From Bacteroidota bacterium (GTDB taxonomy: Bacteria > Bacteroidota > Bacteroidia > Bacteroidales > F082), in NCBI GenBank assembly GCA_947505205.1, contig CANNKD010000013.1, positions 1 to 32,129 of the forward strand: a stretch of DNA of 32,129 bases, in the 5' to 3' direction. Every line of letters starts with the position of its first letter. Within the stretch, counting starts at the first letter, position 1. Below the pieces are notes generated by a model. The model was not told the origin of the DNA and searched no databases. It saw nothing but the letters and a program-made list of their open reading frames with translations. The translations under genes and the position numbers were made by a program. Positions 1-9,879 of this stretch are shown in pieces.

Positions 1-771
1 AAAGATCCGCAGGACGACAAAAATGCCTTACTCGAAATTCGTGCCGGAACCGGTGGCGACGAGGCAAGTATATTTGCCGGTGATTTATACAGAATGTATC
101 TAAAATACTGTGAAACAAAAGGTTGGAAAACAGAATTGGTAAACATGAACGAAGGCACCGCAGGTGGTTTCAAGGAAGTGGTAATCAATGTGATAGGTGC
201 TGGTGTTTACGGAATCCTAAAATTTGAATCGGGTGTTCACCGTGTTCAACGGGTGCCCAAAACCGAAACTCAGGGCAGGATTCACACCTCGGCGGCTTCA
301 GTAGTTGTTTTACCGGAAGCTGACGAATTTGAGATAGAATTGTTAGATAAAGATATCCGCAAAGACACTTTTTGTTCGTCAGGCCCTGGTGGACAATCAG
401 TTAACACAACATATTCGGCTATCCGTTTGACACATATTCCCAGTGGACTCGTAGTTTCGTGTCAGGATGAAAAATCGCAGATTAAAAACCTTGCCAAGGC
501 GATGAAAGTACTACGCAGTCGATTATTTGAATTGGAACACTCTAAATATTTAGAAGAAATTGCCGGAAGACGGAAAACCATGGTTTCGACCGGCGATCGT
601 TCGGCAAAAATAAGAACCTATAACTGGCCGCAAGGACGTGTGACAGACCACCGTATCAATCTGACAATGTATAACTTATCTGCAATTATTGATGGAGATA
701 TTGAAGAAATTATCGAAAAATTGCAAATGGCTGAAAACGTGGAAAGACTTAAAATGGAGTTGGATAACTAA
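1..771 (+). CDS. prfA: Peptide chain release factor 1, 5'-truncated by window edge
   Basis: Frame 1 is open from base 1 ([36 protein letters not shown]...) and continues into the listed ORF; GGQ motif in [47 protein letters not shown]. Confidence 0.95.
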   Translation, partial: KDPQDDKNALLEIRAGTGGDEASIFAGDLYRMYLKYCETKGWKTELVNMNEGTAGGFKEVVINVIGAGVYGILKFESGVHRVQRVPKTETQGRIHTSAASVVVLPEADEFEIELLDKDIRKDTFCSSGPGGQSVNTTYSAIRLTHIPSGLVVSCQDEKSQIKNLAKAMKVLRSRLFELEHSKYLEEIAGRRKTMVSTGDRSAKIRTYNWPQGRVTDHRINLTMYNLSAIIDGDIEEIIEKLQMAENVERLKMELDN

Positions 772-774
772 AAG

Positions 775-860
775 CACGAAGTCAGAAGCTCGAAGCACGA
801 AGACAGAATTCGGAAGTACGAAGACTGGCCACTGAGACTCTCGAAGTGGAAAGTCGGAAG
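775..860. repeat. Degenerate 7-nt-period repeat (NNNGAAG heptads)
   Basis: Heptads CACGAAG TCAGAAG CTCGAAG CACGAAG ACAGAAT TCGGAAG TACGAAG ACTGGCC ACTGAGA, a 2-nt slip, then CGAAG TGGAAAG TCGGAAG, filling the prfA-pyrF gap. Confidence 0.8.
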
Positions 861-877
861 TTTAAAAAAAATAAATC

Positions 878-1705
878 ATGAATAAAAAGGAACTATTCGA
901 ACAGATTAAAATAAAAAAATCATTCCTTTGTGTGGGTTTAGATACTGATATTCAGAAGATTCCAACACATTTATTGCATGAAGTAGATCCAGTTTTTAGT
1001 TTCAACAAAGCTATTATCGATGCAACTTCGCCATTTACGGTTGCCTATAAACCAAATACTGCTTTTTACGAAGAAAATGGTGCCAAAGGCTGGATAAGTC
1101 TTGAGAAAACAATACGTTACATTAAGGAAAATTATCCTGAAATATTCGTCATAGCAGATGCCAAAAGGGGCGATATAGGCAATACTTCCGCCAAATACGC
1201 TTCCGCCTTCTTCGAGAAATTAGGTGCCGATGCCATTACTGTTGCGCCTTATATGGGTTTCGATTCAGTAAGTCCATTTTTAAACCACAAAGACAAATGG
1301 GTGATTCTTCTTGCCCTTACCTCCAACTCAGGTTCGGCTGATTTTCAATATATTAGCTCAAATAATAAAAGTTTATTCGAAATTGTGCTTGCAAAATCAG
1401 CAACTTGGGCAACAGACGATCAAATGATGTTTGTAGTTGGTGCCACGCATCCCGAAGAATTTAAACAAATCAGGGCGATTGTGCCTGATCATTTCCTTTT
1501 GGTTCCCGGAATTGGTGCACAAGGCGGCGATTTACAAGCTGTTGCCGAAAACGGACTAAATAGTTTGTGTGGATTATTGGTAAATTCTTCCAGAGGAATT
1601 ATTTACAAGTCTGATAAAGAGGATTTCGCTATTCAGGCATCCTTCGAAGCCGAAAAAATTCAGAGTGAAATGTCATATATTCTTTCAGAAAAAGGATTAA
1701 TTTAA
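878..1705 (+). CDS. pyrF: Orotidine 5'-phosphate decarboxylase (type 2)
   Basis: [45 protein letters not shown] motifs. Confidence 0.95.
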   Translation: MNKKELFEQIKIKKSFLCVGLDTDIQKIPTHLLHEVDPVFSFNKAIIDATSPFTVAYKPNTAFYEENGAKGWISLEKTIRYIKENYPEIFVIADAKRGDIGNTSAKYASAFFEKLGADAITVAPYMGFDSVSPFLNHKDKWVILLALTSNSGSADFQYISSNNKSLFEIVLAKSATWATDDQMMFVVGATHPEEFKQIRAIVPDHFLLVPGIGAQGGDLQAVAENGLNSLCGLLVNSSRGIIYKSDKEDFAIQASFEAEKIQSEMSYILSEKGLI

Positions 1706-1712
1706 AGTATAG

Positions 1713-2150
1713 ATGCAACGGAAAATAATTTGGACGCTACTTTTGATTATTGGATTCTTCAGTAATGTGATATTTTTACCCTCATGCGATAAGAGGATTG
1801 AATATCTTTACTTCGAAACCCTTACTTATAATAATCAATCCACTTTTGATATAAAAATATCTGCTTTCACAAATATTTATGAAGCAAAGTATTCCATAAA
1901 AAATAATGATAGCCTAGTACAGCGAATAACACTGAATAATGGGGGTGGTTTATATACAGATGGTTATATTTCTTCAGCAGATTCGATCACCATTACATTC
2001 AATGATGAAATAATCTCGATGTTTAGCATTTTAGACACTTCGAGATTCAATATTATTAGGTCAAGTGAACTTATCAAGAGAGAGAAAAATGAGTCATTTT
2101 ATCGCTACACCTTTACCATTAATGACTACAATTATGCGGGAGCGAAATAA
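1713..2150 (+). CDS. Small putative lipoprotein of unknown function
   Basis: N-terminal hydrophobic segment followed by a lipobox-like LPSC; 145 aa; no recognised domain. Confidence 0.6.
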   Translation: MQRKIIWTLLLIIGFFSNVIFLPSCDKRIEYLYFETLTYNNQSTFDIKISAFTNIYEAKYSIKNNDSLVQRITLNNGGGLYTDGYISSADSITITFNDEIISMFSILDTSRFNIIRSSELIKREKNESFYRYTFTINDYNYAGAK

Positions 2151-2165
2151 CGATAAGCTGAAATT

Positions 2166-3746
2166 TCATTTTACAACAATTAATTTCACAGTTTCTTTCC
2201 TGTTTCCGTTCACCAACAGGTTTACAAAATATATTCCCGTAGAGAAATAAGCGAGTGAGACTGTCTTTTGAGTATGTTCCTTTTCTAATATGAAAGAAAA
2301 CAAGGTCATTCCATACAAGTCTGTTATGGTAATATTGGCTTCTCCATCGAATAGTGACAGATCATATTCAATCATGCAGTAATCTCCTGCCGGATTGGGG
2401 AAAATTTTCAGATAACTTTTAACATTTGCTTTTGGATGAATCTCTTCATTTCCCACTATTATTTCGCAATTATCCTGTACAATAGTGTCGGAGGTTATTG
2501 GGTAAGGGCATAAACTGTCGTAGTTGAACAATTGGGTATATATGGTATCGCTTTCGAGTTGTTGGTTAAGTTTGAAGAGGTAGGCATCGAAGTTTCCGTT
2601 GTTGTCGTTTATATTGGTAAAAAATAACAACTTTTTATCAAAAGTAACTTCTGTTGCAGCCAGCCATTCATTTTGCAATAAGCCTGTCTGCCGGATGATG
2701 TTGCCCAACGTATCTATAATAACCGCTTTCGGCCCGCCAACCAGAACATTTCCCCATAAGGCACTGGCCATAAGCGTGCTGTCGGTAATAAATTTTGCCT
2801 CTATCATTTTGCCGTACTCATCGGGTTGGGCCAGATCGTAAATATCCACAATATTTCCAGAAAGGTCCATTTTAAGTAGCGCAGGGGCATCGCCTAAATT
2901 CGGGTAATAATAATGGCTGATGGAAGAATAGAAATATCTGTTGTCCGGACTAAGTACTGTGCTCCAGGCATCACCACCCTTGTTTGACACTTCTTTATGC
3001 ACCACCGTTTCCCACTCAAAGTTGCCCAAAGAATCCGTTTTTATATAATAGGGTTTGTCCCACCAGGAGTGAGGAGGATTTGGATCTTCATACCCACAGT
3101 AACCTGAAATAAGGAAACCACCGTCAGGAGCAAGGGTGAGGTTATAGGCATCTTCATTGTGAAGAGAAGTGTCGGAACTGTTATAACATTTTTTCCACAA
3201 CATATCGCCAGACACATTGAATTTTGCCAGACATATCCTGTCGGTTACATAGGTGGAGTTCATATATCTTAATAACACCACCACCCCGGCATCAGGGGTA
3301 ACCACCAATGCATAGGAGAAGTTAATTCCATCTTCAACAAATACACGACACCATTGTTTTTCGCCACAGGAATTTATTTTCATGATCAACGGGTCATAGC
3401 TTTCATCATTATAATATCCTGTTAATCCCACCAAATAAATATCCCCATAAGAATTAGAGCCCACATCGAATGATAAAACAAGGCTGGAGCTTTCCGTGCC
3501 AAACACCTTTTTCCAAAGTATCTCACCATTAACATCAGTCTTTATCAGCCAGTTATATGAGGGATAATTGGGGCCAAATCTTCCAGCCAGTAGATAACCT
3601 CCGTCATAATGTTTCAGCAGGCTTTCAGCAAAGGGATCTTCGCCTTCCAGGTAATTATTTACCCATCGGTTCTGCGCTACCAGGTTTACGTGCATTAACA
3701 CGATAATAAGTATCGTTGCAGCAGTATATTTTAATACGCCCGTCAT
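2166..3746 (-). CDS. Secreted beta-propeller-like protein with T9SS type A C-terminal sorting domain
   Basis: Signal peptide (MTGVLKYTAATILIIVLMHVNLVAQ); repeated K-D--G---W-K units; C-terminus LKIFPNPAGDYCMIEYDLS...GIYFVNLLVNGNRKETVKLIVVK. Confidence 0.85.
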   Translation of the reverse strand: MTGVLKYTAATILIIVLMHVNLVAQNRWVNNYLEGEDPFAESLLKHYDGGYLLAGRFGPNYPSYNWLIKTDVNGEILWKKVFGTESSSLVLSFDVGSNSYGDIYLVGLTGYYNDESYDPLIMKINSCGEKQWCRVFVEDGINFSYALVVTPDAGVVVLLRYMNSTYVTDRICLAKFNVSGDMLWKKCYNSSDTSLHNEDAYNLTLAPDGGFLISGYCGYEDPNPPHSWWDKPYYIKTDSLGNFEWETVVHKEVSNKGGDAWSTVLSPDNRYFYSSISHYYYPNLGDAPALLKMDLSGNIVDIYDLAQPDEYGKMIEAKFITDSTLMASALWGNVLVGGPKAVIIDTLGNIIRQTGLLQNEWLAATEVTFDKKLLFFTNINDNNGNFDAYLFKLNQQLESDTIYTQLFNYDSLCPYPITSDTIVQDNCEIIVGNEEIHPKANVKSYLKIFPNPAGDYCMIEYDLSLFDGEANITITDLYGMTLFSFILEKEHTQKTVSLAYFSTGIYFVNLLVNGNRKETVKLIVVK

Positions 3747-3808
3747 TTGGCCACGATTAACTTTACTGATTCTTCCCTTTTCCCGTTTACTGTCAGGTTT
3801 ACAAAAAA
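3743..3808 (-). pseudogene. Remnant 3' end of a second T9SS sorting domain (FFVNLTVNGKREESVKLIVAK-stop)
   Basis: Minus-strand frame reads FFVNLTVNGKREESVKLIVAK*, closely matching the C-terminus of the adjacent intact protein (YFVNLLVNGNRKETVKLIVVK); its TGA overlaps the ATG of that gene (AAATGACG). Confidence 0.75.
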
Positions 3809-3834
3809 ACTCCCACCAACCGGAAGGAGTTTTT
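3803..3834 (-). terminator. Intrinsic terminator downstream of ilvE
   Basis: Minus strand AAAAACTCC-N12-GGAGTTTTTTT: 9-bp arms and a T run. Confidence 0.7.
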
Positions 3835-3851
3835 GAAATTGGATTTTTAAT

Positions 3852-4871
3852 TTAGATTCCTTCAATTACTGTCGTCCAGCCATGTTTATCATCCAGCTCA
3901 CCTTGCTGAATACCTAACAAAGTTTTATAAAGTTTGGTGCTGAAAGGTCCGGCTTGTTCGCTATATGTATATTCCTTACCGTTTTCGCGATCAACAATTT
4001 TTTTAAAAGGTGAAATGATGGCAGCTGTTCCGCAGGCGCCAGCTTCTTCAAATGTTGCAAGTTCTTCAACCGGCACAGGGCGGCGTTCAACTTTCAATCC
4101 AATATCTTCGGCAATTATTTCCAGACTATTGTTTGTGATGGAAGGTAAAATAGTTCGTGAACTTGGTGTAATATAAACTCCGTTTTTAATTCCAAAGAAG
4201 TTTGCAGGACCAGCTTCGTCGATGTATTTTTTTTCGCGGGCATCCAAAAACAGAACCGAACTGTAACCTTCTGCATGCGCTCTGTCGGCCGGACGCAAAC
4301 TGGCAGCGTAATTGCCACCAACCTTGATATGACCGGTTCCCAGTGGTGCGGCACGATCGTAATCGCGCACTAATTCGACTGCTACCGGACTGAATCCTTC
4401 CTTAAAATAAGGTCCAACCGGAGAAACGAACACCACAAACATATATTCTTTGGCGGGTTTCACACCAACCTGAGCACCTGATCCGAACAACAATGGCCTG
4501 ATATACAAAGAAGCACCAGTTCCAAATGGCGGAATATATTTTGCATTCAACCTGACTGCCTTATCAATTGCCTCAAAAAATAATTCATCCGGAACTTCTG
4601 CCATCATAACTCCAACAGCAGAATTGCGCATACGCTGCGCATTGTTCTGCCAGCGAAATAAACGCACTTTTCCATCCACACCACGATATGCTTTCAAACC
4701 TTCAAAGGCTTCCTGTCCATAATGTAATCCTGTGGCGGCCATATGCACGCTGATATATTCAGATGAACTTACTTCCAAATCGTTCCACACACCATCTTTC
4801 CAGGTGGAGCGAACATTGTAATCTGTTGGATAATAGCCAAATGGCAAATTTTTCCAGTCAATATTTTCCAT
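3852..4871 (-). CDS. ilvE: Branched-chain amino acid aminotransferase
   Basis: HYGQEAFEGLKAYRG, GGNYAASLRPADRAHAEGYSSVLFLDAREKKYIDEAGPANFFGIKNG. Confidence 0.93.
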   Translation of the reverse strand: MENIDWKNLPFGYYPTDYNVRSTWKDGVWNDLEVSSSEYISVHMAATGLHYGQEAFEGLKAYRGVDGKVRLFRWQNNAQRMRNSAVGVMMAEVPDELFFEAIDKAVRLNAKYIPPFGTGASLYIRPLLFGSGAQVGVKPAKEYMFVVFVSPVGPYFKEGFSPVAVELVRDYDRAAPLGTGHIKVGGNYAASLRPADRAHAEGYSSVLFLDAREKKYIDEAGPANFFGIKNGVYITPSSRTILPSITNNSLEIIAEDIGLKVERRPVPVEELATFEEAGACGTAAIISPFKKIVDRENGKEYTYSEQAGPFSTKLYKTLLGIQQGELDDKHGWTTVIEGI

Positions 4872-4979
4872 GCAATGAATGTTAAATATAATAATAATTC
4901 GATGCTAAATTAACTAAATAATCGAACCGAAATATATTGATTGTTAATTTATAAACAGTTTAAAGAGAAATTCCATCCA

Positions 4980-5669
4980 TCAATGCAGAGCGATAAAAAT
5001 CAGGCTTGCAACAACGACAAATAACAAGGAAGGTAACAGATTAAGAATTTTTATATTACTGATTTTCAATATATTTAAACCCAATCCAACCAACAAAACA
5101 CCACCGGTCGCAGAAATAGAATTGATCATCAAATCGGGCATAAAACTTCCAAAATATGCTGCAAATACAGTCAATCCTGCCTGGTAAAGAAAGAGTGGCA
5201 CAATTGAAAACAAAACACCCAATCCCAGACCGGATGCCAACGCAATGGACGAAATACCATCCATTAACGATTTGATATAATATAAGTTAGGCTCATTCCC
5301 CAAACCGTCTTCAATGGCGCCCAAAATGGTCATCGAACCCATGCAAAACAATAAAAAGGCCGTGAGTAAACCTTCATTGAATCGCTCTCCGCCAATTTTA
5401 AATTTTTCACCAATGACACTGGCTAATTTATTAAAAAACTTCTCGAGATTTATTAGCTCACCGCTTAAACCACCCATAATCAGGCTCAGAATCACCAAAA
5501 TCCATTCGCTCGCTTTGATAGCCATTGAAACGCCTAAAACTATTGTAAACAGTCCGATTCCCTGAAAAAGAATGGTAACGAATCTTTCTGGAAGCCGAGA
5601 ACGAAAAGTTAAACCAATTAAACTTCCGGCTAATACCGCCACGACATTAATTATTGTTCCTGTTATCAT
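4980..5669 (-). CDS. DUF554 family membrane protein
   Basis: GTIINVVAVLAGSLIGLTF start, GSMTILGAIEDGL, multiple hydrophobic segments. Confidence 0.85.
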   Translation of the reverse strand: MITGTIINVVAVLAGSLIGLTFRSRLPERFVTILFQGIGLFTIVLGVSMAIKASEWILVILSLIMGGLSGELINLEKFFNKLASVIGEKFKIGGERFNEGLLTAFLLFCMGSMTILGAIEDGLGNEPNLYYIKSLMDGISSIALASGLGLGVLFSIVPLFLYQAGLTVFAAYFGSFMPDLMINSISATGGVLLVGLGLNILKISNIKILNLLPSLLFVVVASLIFIALH

Positions 5670-5681
5670 ATTTTGTTATTT

Positions 5682-5724
5682 CTGGTTGCTGGTTGCTGGT
5701 TAGGGTCTGAGCGGAGTCTAAGCG
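5682..5724. repeat. Short composite tandem repeat: 3 x 7 nt then 2 x 11 nt
   Basis: CTGGTTG CTGGTTG CTGGTTA (5682-5702) followed by GGGTCTGAGCG GAGTCTAAGCG (5703-5724, 9/11 identical). Confidence 0.75.
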
Positions 5725-5738
5725 CCGACTTTGTGCCT

Positions 5739-6899
5739 TCACCCCAACACCGTCTCTAAATAATGTTTCTTAATCCCAAACTGTTTTTTTAATGATTCAA
5801 TTTTTTGATCAATCTCCTCAATATCAATCTTTTTTGTAGTTTTTATTCCCGTTATGAGTACGTTTTTTGGCGTATGTTCCAATTCGATAAACTCCATAAT
5901 CTGGCTTTTATAACCATGTTTTTCCATAATTAAAGCCCTGATGGTATCGGTCAGCATTTCGGCTTGTCGTTCCATCAATATTCCAAATTTGAGCATTGGA
6001 AGCACATTTGCCGGCGGCTGCATGCTTTGTCGTATCTGTTTATGACAACAAGGTGCGCAAACAATCAAACGAGCTCCGGCTTTTATCCCGGCCGCAATGG
6101 CATCATCGGTGGCAGTGTCGCAGGCATGTAAAGCAATGAGCACATCCATTTGATTTACAGCTAAATCACCAATCCGTCCTTCAACAAATTGAAGGTTTGT
6201 CAATTTGGAATTTTGCGCAATCTGATTTGTTTTTTCCACCAGATCGGGGCGTTGTTCAACACCTGTAATATGTACATCTTGTTTTCTGTTAACGCTTAGA
6301 TATTCATACAAGGCAAAAGTTAAATAAGCTTTTCCGGCTCCCATATCAACCACCTTCACAGTGCCCTGAAATTCAATCTGTTTAATCAATCCATCTAAAA
6401 TTTCAACGTATTTATTAATCTGTTTAAACTTAAATTGCATCGATGGCAACACATTTCCTTGTCTGTCAGCGATTCCCAACGAAAACCACCAGGCATTGGC
6501 CGGATTTATCAACCTGGTTTTGGAGTGATCATGTCCCCGTTCGGGAATGGCACGCTTTTCAACTGCTCTTTTGATCAGTTTTGATGATCCTTTTTCATTC
6601 GCAAGCAGCGCATAATCCATTTCTGTGGTGAGTAGATTTGCCGCAAAAAACGAAGTAGTCAATAATTCGGTCAATTGCAGCAACGCATCTTCAACCGTAA
6701 AATTCTTTACAATATCTTTGGTACTGTGCTTATAAGTAAATGACAACCAGTTATTTTCTTTAATGATAATCATTTTCACATACACGTTTTTCAAATCCGA
6801 TCGCTTGTCTTTCGGTTTGCTGAATGTGAGTTTCACAAAATTATTTTGGTTAATCGAATCTTTAACCGCAATCATCAAATCATTCAAAACTTTTTCCAT
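5739..6899 (-). CDS. Class I SAM-dependent methyltransferase (GSTCD/METTL-like, CCHK motif)
   Basis: VKVVDMGAGKAYLTFALYEYL SAM-binding motif; ALHACDTATDDAI; CAPCCHKQIRQ. Confidence 0.8.
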   Translation of the reverse strand: MEKVLNDLMIAVKDSINQNNFVKLTFSKPKDKRSDLKNVYVKMIIIKENNWLSFTYKHSTKDIVKNFTVEDALLQLTELLTTSFFAANLLTTEMDYALLANEKGSSKLIKRAVEKRAIPERGHDHSKTRLINPANAWWFSLGIADRQGNVLPSMQFKFKQINKYVEILDGLIKQIEFQGTVKVVDMGAGKAYLTFALYEYLSVNRKQDVHITGVEQRPDLVEKTNQIAQNSKLTNLQFVEGRIGDLAVNQMDVLIALHACDTATDDAIAAGIKAGARLIVCAPCCHKQIRQSMQPPANVLPMLKFGILMERQAEMLTDTIRALIMEKHGYKSQIMEFIELEHTPKNVLITGIKTTKKIDIEEIDQKIESLKKQFGIKKHYLETVLG

Positions 6900-7052
6900 A
6901 GGATATTTTCAGTAAAGGCAAAAGTAAGCAAGTTATTTTCGCAAAGACAAAATCAAGAATCAAATCCACATGAACAAAATCAAAAAGTTGAAAAGATTAA
7001 AATTTGTTCCAGTAACAACGTTTATTACCTCATTGCCTATTAAAAGCTATTC

Positions 7053-7090
7053 CACAAAAATCACAAAGTGGGCACGAAGGTTCACAAAGC
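7053..7090. repeat. Degenerate CACAAAG/CACGAAG repeat with ~10-nt spacing
   Basis: CACAAAAAT / CACAAAGTGGG / CACGAAGGTT / CACAAAGC, starts at 7053, 7062, 7073, 7083. Confidence 0.55.
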
Positions 7091-7270
7091 AAATTTATTC
7101 TTTATGGTTTTTCTTTATGTCTTTTGAGACACAGCTTTTTGGTAACATGGCTTCAAGAACCTCTATTCTTTCATTGCCACATTGCTGAATTGGAAAAAGT
7201 CAAAATGTCAGTCTTTACCCACTGGCACAACCTTTGATACATCCTTCTCAAATCTAAAAATAGAATTACA

Positions 7271-9178
7271 ATGCAAAAAGGAACCATAGACGTTAAAACG
7301 GAAAATATCTTTCCGATCATTAAAAAGTTTCTCTATTCAGATCATGAAATATTTCTCCGCGAATTGGTGAGCAATGCCGTGGATGCCACGCAAAAACTCA
7401 AAACCTACGCTTCAACAGGTCATTTTAAAGACGAATTGGGCGATTTGACCATTCAGATTGAAGTAGATAAAAAGAAGAAAACCATCACCATTCGCGACCG
7501 CGGTATCGGAATGACACAAGAAGAAGTTGAAAAATATATCAACCAAATCGCTTTTTCGAGTGCCGAAGAATTTGTTAAGAAGTTTAAAACCAAGACAGAA
7601 GCCGAAAGCAATGCCATTATTGGTCATTTCGGTTTAGGATTCTATTCTTCCTTCATGGTTTCTGAAAAAGTGGAGCTCATCACCAAAACTTACAAAAAAG
7701 GCGGAAGCACCAAAGCCGTGAAATGGGAATGCGACGGAAGTCCGGAATATACCATCTCCGAAAGCGATAAAAAAGAACGTGGCACCGACATCGTTCTGCA
7801 TATCGACAAGGAAAACACCGAGTTTCTGGAAGATTACAAAATCCGTGAGCTGCTAACCAAATACTGTAAATTCTTACCAGTTCCAATCCAATTCGGAACA
7901 AAAAAAGAAGAAGAACCTATTGAAGGTGAATTAGATAGCGATGGTAAACAAAAAACTAAAACTGTCGAAAAACCATGGATCATCAACAACCCAAACCCGA
8001 TTTGGAAGAACGCACCAAGCGACACCGAAGACGAAGCTTACAAGGAATTTTACCGCGAATTGTATCCGATGAGTTTTGAAGATCCATTGTTTCATATTCA
8101 TCTGAACGTGGATTATCCTTTCAATTTAACCGGAATTTTATACTTCCCAAAAGCTAAACAGAACTACGAATTGCAGAAAAACAAGATTCAGTTGTATTGC
8201 AACCAGGTTTTTGTTACTGACTCTGTCGAAGGCATCGTGCCCGACTTTTTAACCTTGTTACATGGCGTTATCGATTCACCGGATATCCCGTTGAACGTCA
8301 GCCGTTCGTTCCTGCAAAGCGATCAGAATGTCAAGAAAATTTCGAGTCACATCTCGAAAAAAGTTGCCGATAAACTCGAAGAACTCTTCAAAAAAGACCG
8401 CGAAAGTTTCGAAAAGAAATGGGACGACATCAAGGTTTTCATCGAATATGGCATGATTTCCGATACAAAGTTTTACGAACGTGCTGAGAAATTTGTTCTT
8501 TTGAAAACTACTGACAATAAGTACTTTACACTCGATGAATACCAAAAACACATCGAAGTAAATCAAAAAGATAAAGACAAAAAAACCGTTTATCTCTATA
8601 CCACGCATCTCGACGACCAGTTCAGCTATATTGAAGCTGCCAAAGAACGTGGATATGATGTATTATTGATGGATGGTGTTCTCGACAGTCATTTCATCAA
8701 CGCCATCGAACAGAAACTCAGCGACAGCACTTTTGCACGCGTCGATTCAAACTCCGTTGACAAAATCATCGTGAAGGATGACACAATTTTACCTTCAAAA
8801 CTTGACGATAAGCAAAAAGAAAAACTTAAAGAAAAACTAAATAAAAACGTTGACACTAAGTTATTTACAGTTGAGTTTGAAAGTTTGAGCGAAACCGATG
8901 CGCCATTCATGATCACGCAAAACGAGTTTATGCGCCGCATGAAAGACATGAGCGCTCTTGGTGGCGGCCCCATGATGGGATTAGGCAATCTGCCCGACAG
9001 CTATTCGTTGGTGGTGAATGCCAATCATCCTGCAATCACAGCTTTACTCGAAGGAGAAGACGAAGCGAACGACTTGAAAATGAAACAATTATATGATCTG
9101 GCTCGTCTATCGAAAAATCTGCTCAAAGGAAAAGAGCTCAACGATTTTGTGAAACGAAGTCTGCAGACAATCATTTAA
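7271..9178 (+). CDS. htpG: Molecular chaperone HtpG (Hsp90)
   Basis: FLRELVSNAVDATQKL, IRDRGIGMTQEEV, IGHFGLGFYSSFMVS, DIPLNVSRSFLQSDQNVKKI. Confidence 0.96.
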   Translation: MQKGTIDVKTENIFPIIKKFLYSDHEIFLRELVSNAVDATQKLKTYASTGHFKDELGDLTIQIEVDKKKKTITIRDRGIGMTQEEVEKYINQIAFSSAEEFVKKFKTKTEAESNAIIGHFGLGFYSSFMVSEKVELITKTYKKGGSTKAVKWECDGSPEYTISESDKKERGTDIVLHIDKENTEFLEDYKIRELLTKYCKFLPVPIQFGTKKEEEPIEGELDSDGKQKTKTVEKPWIINNPNPIWKNAPSDTEDEAYKEFYRELYPMSFEDPLFHIHLNVDYPFNLTGILYFPKAKQNYELQKNKIQLYCNQVFVTDSVEGIVPDFLTLLHGVIDSPDIPLNVSRSFLQSDQNVKKISSHISKKVADKLEELFKKDRESFEKKWDDIKVFIEYGMISDTKFYERAEKFVLLKTTDNKYFTLDEYQKHIEVNQKDKDKKTVYLYTTHLDDQFSYIEAAKERGYDVLLMDGVLDSHFINAIEQKLSDSTFARVDSNSVDKIIVKDDTILPSKLDDKQKEKLKEKLNKNVDTKLFTVEFESLSETDAPFMITQNEFMRRMKDMSALGGGPMMGLGNLPDSYSLVVNANHPAITALLEGEDEANDLKMKQLYDLARLSKNLLKGKELNDFVKRSLQTII

Positions 9179-9194
9179 CAAATGAAAAATCAAG

Positions 9195-9222
9195 AAGGAC
9201 TTCAAATTGAGGTCCTTTTTTT
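9195..9222 (+). terminator. Intrinsic terminator after htpG
   Basis: AAGGAC-N11-GTCCTT followed by a T run. Confidence 0.8.
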
Positions 9223-9270
9223 ACAATCATCTAAAATTAAATTACTTTAGCAAAATAAAACTTAAACAAA

Positions 9271-9861
9271 ATGAAAAAAACCTTAATTATTGTCGGAGTT
9301 ATTTTACTGGTTATCATCATGTTCTATAGCTTCTTTAAAGGCACTTATAACACTATGGTTACCAATGGCGAACAAGTTGATTCGCAGTGGGCACAGGTTC
9401 AAAACGTGTATCAACGTCGTTCCGATCTCATTCCAAACCTTGTAAATACCGTAAAAGGATTTGCCCAACAGGAAAAAGATGTTTTTATCGGCGTTACCGA
9501 AGCACGTGCCAAAGCAACTTCGGTGAACATCAATGCCAACGACCTCACACCTGATAAAATGGCAGCATTTCAACAAGCGCAGGAAGGACTTTCGGGTGCC
9601 TTATCGCGTTTGATGGTTGTGGTTGAAAAATATCCTGAGATAAAATCAAACCAGAACTTTTTGGAATTACAATCGCAACTTGAAGGCACCGAAAACCGCA
9701 TTACAGTGGAGCGTCAGAAGTTTAACGATGTTACAAAAGTGTATAATACTTACGTAAAATCGTTCCCAAACAATATGTTGGCCGGTATGTTTGGCTTCGC
9801 ACCAAAACCATATTTCGAAGCCGTGAAAGGCTCTGAAGTAGCCCCAAAAGTCGAGTTTTAA
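9271..9861 (+). CDS. lemA: LemA family protein
   Basis: NTMVTNGEQVDSQWAQVQNVYQRRSDLIPNLVNTVKGFA; YPEIKSNQNFLELQSQLEGTENRITVERQKFND. Confidence 0.95.
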   Translation: MKKTLIIVGVILLVIIMFYSFFKGTYNTMVTNGEQVDSQWAQVQNVYQRRSDLIPNLVNTVKGFAQQEKDVFIGVTEARAKATSVNINANDLTPDKMAAFQQAQEGLSGALSRLMVVVEKYPEIKSNQNFLELQSQLEGTENRITVERQKFNDVTKVYNTYVKSFPNNMLAGMFGFAPKPYFEAVKGSEVAPKVEF

Positions 9862-9879
9862 TTAAAATTCAAAATACTC

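Noticed and set aside
2065-2250. 61-aa ORF overlapping the lipoprotein end and T9SS gene end
   Set aside because: Out of frame over two better-supported genes; no recognisable features.
3847-3863. AATTTAGATTCCTTC as a further copy of the TTATTTAGA-N4-TTCT element
   Set aside because: Mismatches in both halves and it lies at the ilvE stop codon, so likely coincidence.
6846-7188. Two small + strand ORFs (65 and 72 aa) upstream of htpG
   Set aside because: One overlaps the methyltransferase start antisense; both span repeat-like intergenic sequence with no domain or coding signature.
8276-8988. Antisense ORFs (110 and 99 aa) inside htpG
   Set aside because: Phe/Ser-rich translations typical of antisense to Lys/Glu-rich coding sequence; htpG is unambiguous.
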